NCBI GenBank assembly: GCA_035560935.1
Contig: DATMYQ010000063.1
Coordinates: 1 to 19,325, forward strand
Length of the DNA stretch: 19,325 nucleotides
Source of the DNA: DATMYQ01 sp035560935
GTDB lineage: Bacteria > Bacillota > Negativicutes > Sporomusales > Sporomusaceae
Direction of reading: 5' to 3'
Shown: piece after piece, positions 15,134-19,325 of the stretch
Numbering within the stretch: the stretch's first letter is position 1
Layout: every line of letters starts with the position of its first letter
Made by a program: the position numbers and the translations under genes
Notes under the pieces: generated by a model
Told to the model about the DNA's origin: nothing
What the model saw: only the letters and a program-made list of their open reading frames with translations
Databases searched by the model: none

Positions 15134-15148
15134 AACCCATTTGGCGGT
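15134..15148. repeat. AACCCATTTGGC(G/A)GT, copy in the leader of the channel gene
   Basis: Matches 15225-15239, inside the start of the channel gene, at 14 of 15 bases. It directly follows the tandem repeat, suggesting a small local duplication. Confidence 0.6.
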
Positions 15149-15171
15149 CTTGCTGTAATACGGAGGAAATC

Positions 15172-16242
15172 ATGCTCGAATTTTTTACTGGAATCGAAAC
15201 CAGAATCATCACCGGCGGTCTCAAAACCCATTTGGCAGTGGGCGCCGTTAGTTTGGTGTTAGGCATCACTTTATTGCGATGGGCATGCTCTAAGCTGCTG
15301 CAAATCATTGCGCGAAAAACAAACATCTCTTATTCCTTGCTGCAGCAGACCTTTCGGGGAATACCCACTTTGCTGGGCATCCTTATCGGCCTCTACGTTG
15401 CCATGGAAATATTAGCCATTCCGCCGCGACCGCTACTGTTTCTTAAAGGACTGTTCCGGTCTCTTGTCATTCTGTCTCTGACTCTGATGGTGGCGCATTT
15501 AGGCTCCGGTTATCTGAAGAATAAGCTGGGGAAAACATCAGGAAGCTTCGCTTCCACTTCTATCCTGGCCACAGCCGTTGACCTGGGCGTTTACGCCGTC
15601 GGCATACTGATTTTGCTGGAATCTCTCGGAGTTTCGATTTCGCCGCTGATCACCGCTCTTGGTGTCGGCGGTCTGGCTACCGCTTTGGCGCTGCAGGACA
15701 CTTTGGCGAATTTATTTTCCGGCATCAACATTTTGGTGTCCAAACAAATCAAGATGGGTGACTTTATCAAATTGTCCACTGGTGAAGAAGGTCATGTCGT
15801 GGATATGAACTGGCGCAACACCACCATGAAAACTCTTACCGAGAATATGGTGGTTATACCCAATCAAAAAATTGCTTCTTCGATCATCACTAACTATGCG
15901 CAGCCGTTTGCGGAATGTTTTATCTCCATTCCCATCAGCGTCAGCTATGAAAGTGATTTGGACCACGTGGAAAAAGTGACGATTGCGATTGCCCAAGAAA
16001 TTCTCCGGAAAATCGCGGGCGGCGTCGAAAACTTTGCACCGTTTATCCGCTATGGCAGTTTTGGCGACTCCGGCATTAACTTCAACGTTTTTTTGCGGGT
16101 CGAGAGCGTAACGGATCAGAACCTTATCCGCCATGAATTCATCAAGAAACTTTATGCGTGTTACAAACAGGAAGGAATCATCATTCCACTGCAGTTCCCG
16201 CCGTGCAGCAGAGGAAAAGGCTCGCCGGCACTTTCTCCCTGA
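15172..16242 (+). CDS. MscS-family mechanosensitive ion channel
   Basis: The ATG has GGAGG seven bases upstream. The 356-residue protein has four hydrophobic segments (about 18-38, 63-83, 92-111, 131-150) before the pore-lining helix region 155-190 (SPLITALGVGGLATALALQD and LANLFSGINIL), which carries the Gly/Ala pattern of MscS TM3. The beta domain follows with DFIKLSTGEEGHVVDMNWRN (197-216, close to the usual GTVEDIGLR-type stretch) and VVIPNQKIASSIITNY (227-242), then the C-terminal alpha/beta domain. It opens under membrane tension to release solutes during hypo-osmotic shock. It has one or two more membrane spans than E. coli MscS, as many MscS-like proteins do. It seems to be expressed alone; no terminator was found behind it. 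Confidence 0.92.
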   Translation: MLEFFTGIETRIITGGLKTHLAVGAVSLVLGITLLRWACSKLLQIIARKTNISYSLLQQTFRGIPTLLGILIGLYVAMEILAIPPRPLLFLKGLFRSLVILSLTLMVAHLGSGYLKNKLGKTSGSFASTSILATAVDLGVYAVGILILLESLGVSISPLITALGVGGLATALALQDTLANLFSGINILVSKQIKMGDFIKLSTGEEGHVVDMNWRNTTMKTLTENMVVIPNQKIASSIITNYAQPFAECFISIPISVSYESDLDHVEKVTIAIAQEILRKIAGGVENFAPFIRYGSFGDSGINFNVFLRVESVTDQNLIRHEFIKKLYACYKQEGIIIPLQFPPCSRGKGSPALSP

Positions 16243-16289
16243 CATGGGCCATTCTGTTATAAAATGTCAGCAATAAATGGACCAGGGAG

Positions 16290-16319
16290 TGGAGCATAGT
16301 ACGCTTTTTGGTATATAAT
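16290..16319 (+). promoter_or_regulatory. Candidate promoter of the nitroreductase gene
   Basis: TATAAT (16314-16319) is a perfect -10 about 40 bases before the start codon. The -35 is poor (TGGAGC at 16290-16295, 18-base spacer), so activity may be weak or need an activator. Confidence 0.45.
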
Positions 16320-16357
16320 AGTTGAAGTGACAATTAAAAAATAATGGGGTGAGATGC

Positions 16358-16885
16358 ATGGATTTGGAACAGGTTTTATCTTTGCGGCGGACAACCCGCA
16401 AATACCAGCCAACACAAATCTCGGAAGCCGATTTGCAAAAAATATTGGATGCTGCACAGACGGCGCCGCTGGCCGCGGGGGATGACAAAACCACTCATAT
16501 TACTGTTGTGCAGGATCCAGCCCTGCTTAGCCAGATCCGTGAGGTCACTCAGGTGGTTTCACGGAAGACCGGTAATTTGATGGATGCTCTTTACGGAGCG
16601 CCCACGGTGATTTTCTTATCAGCAACCGATTTGTCGGAGGATTCCATCGAATACGCCAACATGGGCTGCGTGATCGAAAATATGATCCTGCAGGCGACGG
16701 CATTACAACTGGGCAGCACCTATATATGGGGATGCCTGGCGAAAATACGTGACCACGCGGAACTTGTGCAGAAAATGAATATTCCGGATCAATATAGAAT
16801 TCTGTCGGCGATGGCTGTCGGTCATCCCGTTGCCCCATTAGCGCCCCGCGATAAAAAGAATAAGATGACCGTGAATCGAATTTAG
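16358..16885 (+). CDS. Nitroreductase-family FMN oxidoreductase
   Basis: The ATG at 16358 follows GGGGTGAG; a GTG at 16349 is part of that ribosome site and is not the start. The 175-residue product begins with the nitroreductase pattern VLSLRRTTRKYQP (6-18), where the arginines bind FMN phosphate, continues with LQKILDAAQTAP (26-37) and the conserved helix NMGCVIENMILQATALQLGS (101-120), and ends with AVGHPVAP (153-160). It is short, like the single-domain members found in anaerobes. The family reduces nitro compounds, flavins or quinones with NAD(P)H; the physiological substrate cannot be read. It has its own promoter candidate and terminator, so it is probably monocistronic. Confidence 0.9.
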   Translation: MDLEQVLSLRRTTRKYQPTQISEADLQKILDAAQTAPLAAGDDKTTHITVVQDPALLSQIREVTQVVSRKTGNLMDALYGAPTVIFLSATDLSEDSIEYANMGCVIENMILQATALQLGSTYIWGCLAKIRDHAELVQKMNIPDQYRILSAMAVGHPVAPLAPRDKKNKMTVNRI

Positions 16886-16891
16886 GGGCAG

Positions 16892-16924
16892 GGGCCGGAG
16901 CGGAAAACGCACGGTCCTTTTATT
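16892..16924 (+). terminator. Intrinsic terminator of the nitroreductase gene
   Basis: GGGCCG (16892-16897) pairs with CGGTCC (16912-16917, one G-U pair), with an inner GCG/CGC stem around GAAAA, followed by TTTTATT. Confidence 0.75.
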
Positions 16925-16951
16925 ACACAAGGTCCGGGTCCGGTCTATTAT
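16922..16951 (+). promoter_or_regulatory. Candidate promoter of the alkyl sulfatase gene
   Basis: ATTACA (16922-16927) and TATTAT (16946-16951) are separated by 18 bases. The start would fall near 16958, giving a leader of only about 15 bases that consists mainly of the ribosome site. Confidence 0.35.
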
Positions 16952-16972
16952 ATTTTGGGAAAGGGTGAGTTA

Positions 16973-19018
16973 ATGCGGAAAAATGTCATGCCATACATAG
17001 GTAGAACTGTCAGAGTGATGGTGCTGTTGATTGGCATCGGCGGTTTGCCGGGAATAGTCAACGCCGAGCCGCTAAAACACGGAGAAGCGTTGCCAGGGAC
17101 GGCCAGTGCTAAACCGGCGACCGTGCAGACTGCTGATGCTAATAATCGTATTTACCAAATGTTGGATTTTTCGGACGAACAGGAAAAGACTTTTGCGGAA
17201 AAAGGGCTGATTGATGCTCCGGATATTTTGGAATTAAAGGATGCCGAGGGGCGGGTTGTATGGAGTCAGAAGGCTTATGATTTTTTGCATGACAATGCGC
17301 CGCCTACGGCCAATCCCAGCTTGTGGCGCAACGCGCAGCTGAATCATTTATACGGACTTTTTGAGGTACAGGAAGGGATTTATCAGGTTCGGGGTTACGA
17401 TATGGCTAATTTAACACTGGTAAAAAGCGATAACGGCTGGATTGTGTTTGACGTGCTGATGAGTGAGGAATGCAGCCGGGCGGCCATGCAGCTTGTCGAA
17501 AAAAATCTAGGGCGGCGGCCGGTCAAGGCAGTGGTTATCAGTCACCCGCATGTTGATCATTTCGGCGGGATCAAAGGTGTTATGACAGAAGAGGAAGCGG
17601 CTGATCCTTCGCTGTCAATTCAGGAACAGCTTGCATCAGGAAAGATCCCGGTGATTGTGCCGAAAGACTTTGAGACATACGCTATTGGAGAGAACATTTA
17701 TGCCGGGGCGGCGATGGGGCGAAGAGCCGGTTACCAGTATGGAACGCTGATTGAAAAAGGTAAACAAGGATCGTTGTCCATTGGCATCGGTATGGGGCAG
17801 TCACTGGGGACGATTTCATACATCACCCCTACCTACGAGGTGGCCAATACCGGTGAAAAAATCACCATTGACGGCATAAAGATGGAATTTCAAATGACAC
17901 CGGGCACCGAAGCGCCGGTGGAAATGAATACCTGGTTTCCCCAGTACCGGGCATTGTGGATGGCAGAAAATTGCACCGGTACCCTGCATAATCTCTATAC
18001 TTTGCGAGGCGCGCAGGTACGTGACGGCAACGACTGGGCCAAATTTTTGCTGGAAGCAACGGTGCGGTATGGAGAGGAAGTCCAGGTGGTATTTCAGTCG
18101 CATAATTGGCCTCACTGGGGTAATCAGGCGATTAGAAGTTACTTTGAAAATACCGCGGCCGTCTATAAATATATTAACGATCAAACGCTGAGGTATATTA
18201 ATCAGGGTTACACCTCTGATGAAATTTCCAATATGATTGCTTTGTCGGAAGCAATGCAAAAAGTTTGGTATACCCGCCCGTATTACGGTACGGTGGCGCA
18301 TAATTCCAAAGCGGTGTATCAAAAATATATGGGCTGGTATGACGCGAATCCAGTGCATCTGAATCCGTTGACACCCAGTGACCGGGCAAAAAAATTTGTA
18401 GAGTATCTGGGTGATAAAAACGAGGTGCTGCGAAAAGCCAAACGGGATTTTGCGCGGGGTGAATATCGCTGGGTGGCGGAGATCACGAACGTATTGGTTT
18501 TTGAAAATCCGGCCAATACAGAAGCCCGTAACCTGTGTGCGGATGCTTTGGAGCAACTGGGTTATCAGGCGGAATCCGGCACATGGCGTAACGTGTATTT
18601 GAGCGGCGCATATGAACTAAGAAATGGTGCGAATAAGGACACTGGAAAAGTGGCCAGTGGCAGCCGAAATGTGCAAAAGAACATGTCCGTGCGGATGATG
18701 CTGGATTATTTGGGTATTTTAATTGACGGACAGGCTGCACAATCCAAAGATCTGCGTATTAACTTGCAAGTCACGGATACGGGGGAGAAATACTTTATCC
18801 ATCTTTACCGTGGCACGCTTCTCTGCTATCGTGACACGCAGGATCAGAACGCGGTTGCGACGCTGACTTGTCCGAGGAAAGCGGTGTTTACGCTTTTGAC
18901 CGGCGATGTGGATGCTATGCAGAAGGCGATAGAAGTGACGGGTGACCGCAGCGTGTTGCAAAGGCTGACAGAAAATATTGTGACATTGCGACCGTTTTTT
19001 AACATTGTGGAACCATAG
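16973..19018 (+). CDS. Exported alkyl/aryl-sulfatase of the metallo-beta-lactamase fold (SdsA1-like)
   Basis: The ATG at 16973, after GGGAAAGGGTGAG, opens a Sec signal (basic RKN...RTVR, hydrophobic VMVLLIGIGGLPGIV, cleavage likely after VNA near residue 32); the TTG at 16955 is part of the leader. The 681-residue product has the MBL zinc motif HPHVDHFGG with His191, His193, Asp195 and His196, a second metal region ENCTGTLHN (332-340), and QSHNWPHWGN (375-384), all characteristic of SdsA1-type sulfatases. A helical dimerisation domain follows (about 395-540), and the last 120 residues resemble an SCP2-like substrate-binding domain. These enzymes hydrolyse primary alkyl sulfates such as dodecyl sulfate to alcohol and sulfate outside the cytoplasmic membrane. 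It has its own promoter candidate; the terminator is 160 bp downstream. Confidence 0.93.
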   Translation: MRKNVMPYIGRTVRVMVLLIGIGGLPGIVNAEPLKHGEALPGTASAKPATVQTADANNRIYQMLDFSDEQEKTFAEKGLIDAPDILELKDAEGRVVWSQKAYDFLHDNAPPTANPSLWRNAQLNHLYGLFEVQEGIYQVRGYDMANLTLVKSDNGWIVFDVLMSEECSRAAMQLVEKNLGRRPVKAVVISHPHVDHFGGIKGVMTEEEAADPSLSIQEQLASGKIPVIVPKDFETYAIGENIYAGAAMGRRAGYQYGTLIEKGKQGSLSIGIGMGQSLGTISYITPTYEVANTGEKITIDGIKMEFQMTPGTEAPVEMNTWFPQYRALWMAENCTGTLHNLYTLRGAQVRDGNDWAKFLLEATVRYGEEVQVVFQSHNWPHWGNQAIRSYFENTAAVYKYINDQTLRYINQGYTSDEISNMIALSEAMQKVWYTRPYYGTVAHNSKAVYQKYMGWYDANPVHLNPLTPSDRAKKFVEYLGDKNEVLRKAKRDFARGEYRWVAEITNVLVFENPANTEARNLCADALEQLGYQAESGTWRNVYLSGAYELRNGANKDTGKVASGSRNVQKNMSVRMMLDYLGILIDGQAAQSKDLRINLQVTDTGEKYFIHLYRGTLLCYRDTQDQNAVATLTCPRKAVFTLLTGDVDAMQKAIEVTGDRSVLQRLTENIVTLRPFFNIVEP

Positions 19019-19041
19019 ATACAAGGTGACATCCGTCGAAA

Positions 19042-19079
19042 CATCCGGCGCGCCGCTTGACAGGCTTTAATGCCGGATG
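19042..19079. other. 8-bp inverted repeat CATCCGGC / GCCGGATG
   Basis: A perfect inverted repeat (19042-19049 and 19072-19079) encloses 22 bases in the 3' untranslated stretch after the sulfatase gene. There is no U tract, so it is not a terminator itself. Confidence 0.6.
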
Positions 19080-19178
19080 CATAATAACGGATAGAGCAAT
19101 GCCGGGGGAATTTGGAATATCCTGGCCACGACAGGCCGAATGGCATCATGCGGGGATGAAAATTCCAAGAAGCATTTC

Positions 19179-19234
19179 ATGCTGAGCATACTTTTGTAGT
19201 GTGGACTACAGAAAGTATGCTCGGCATTTTTTTT
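19179..19234 (+). terminator. Strong intrinsic terminator
   Basis: A 21-bp stem (19179-19199 with 19206-19227, one bulged base and one G-U pair) around a 6-base loop is followed by eight T (19227-19234). It faces the plus strand and most likely ends the alkyl sulfatase transcript. The 19019-19178 stretch before it holds no supported gene, and I see nothing convincing in 19235-19325. Confidence 0.92.
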
Positions 19235-19325
19235 ACGGTAGCGGCGCGGATTCCGTTTTGGATTTCCTGTCCGGCAAAAAGCAGACAAAATTCAAGATCC
19301 ATCGTTTTCACCAAAGAATCAAAGT

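Noticed and set aside
17816..18556. 246-codon minus-strand ORF inside the sulfatase gene
   Set aside because: It is the antisense shadow of a well-supported enzyme and has no family features.
19177..19325. Minus-strand reading frame open to the right window edge, ending at 19177
   Set aside because: It runs straight through the terminator hairpin, shows no recognisable family and could be chance over 49 codons; too little is visible to call a partial gene.

Overview
The window looks like an ordinary stretch of chromosome from a Bacillota (Firmicutes) bacterium, most likely an anaerobe of the Negativicutes/Sporomusa type. This is an inference from a T-box leader, strong Shine-Dalgarno sites, a HutP-family protein, Cys-rich 4Fe-4S and hemerythrin proteins, exported proteins with Sec signals, and mid-range GC. 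I see no rRNA, tRNA, insertion sequence, phage gene or CRISPR array.

Layout. 1-319: an almost complete T-box riboswitch whose specifier reads as UAC (Tyr), controlling an AMP-forming acyl/aryl-CoA ligase (320-1951, +). 1964-4877 (-): a two-gene operon of an HD-GYP c-di-GMP phosphodiesterase followed by a soluble GAF-PAS histidine kinase. 5215-8163 (+): two exported proteins, a DUF4127 protein and an SGNH/GDSL hydrolase with Fn3-like repeats. 8198-10196 (+): a near-consensus promoter, a tandem UAG-containing repeat at the predicted transcript start, a foldable leader, a sodium:solute symporter, and a HutP-family RNA-binding regulator whose gene overlaps the symporter gene. 10289-10969 (-): a Cys-rich 4Fe-4S protein. 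11128-12256 (-): a TrmB-type regulator and a PpnP-type nucleoside phosphorylase, ending in a perfect 17-bp hairpin. 12257-12899: a long intergenic region with a 30-bp imperfect direct repeat, each copy next to a promoter-like sequence. 12900-15029 (+): a membrane diguanylate cyclase fused to a bacteriohemerythrin. 15172-16242: an MscS-type channel. 16358-16885: a nitroreductase-family flavoprotein. 16973-19018: an exported alkyl-sulfatase-type metallo-beta-lactamase-fold enzyme. 19179-19234: a strong terminator.

How the parts relate. c-di-GMP is served from both sides, by an O2/NO/redox-type cyclase (GGEEF plus hemerythrin) and by an HD-GYP hydrolase co-transcribed with an orphan sensor kinase. 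RNA-level control appears twice: the T-box, and the proposed HutP-type control of the symporter operon. The latter is the best candidate here for something undescribed: a HutP-like protein encoded at the end of an operon whose transcript is predicted to begin with regularly spaced UAG triplets, the kind of element Bacillus HutP binds. The DUF4127/SGNH pair is a second candidate for an uncharacterised envelope function. All functional calls come from reading motifs by eye; no database search was run.
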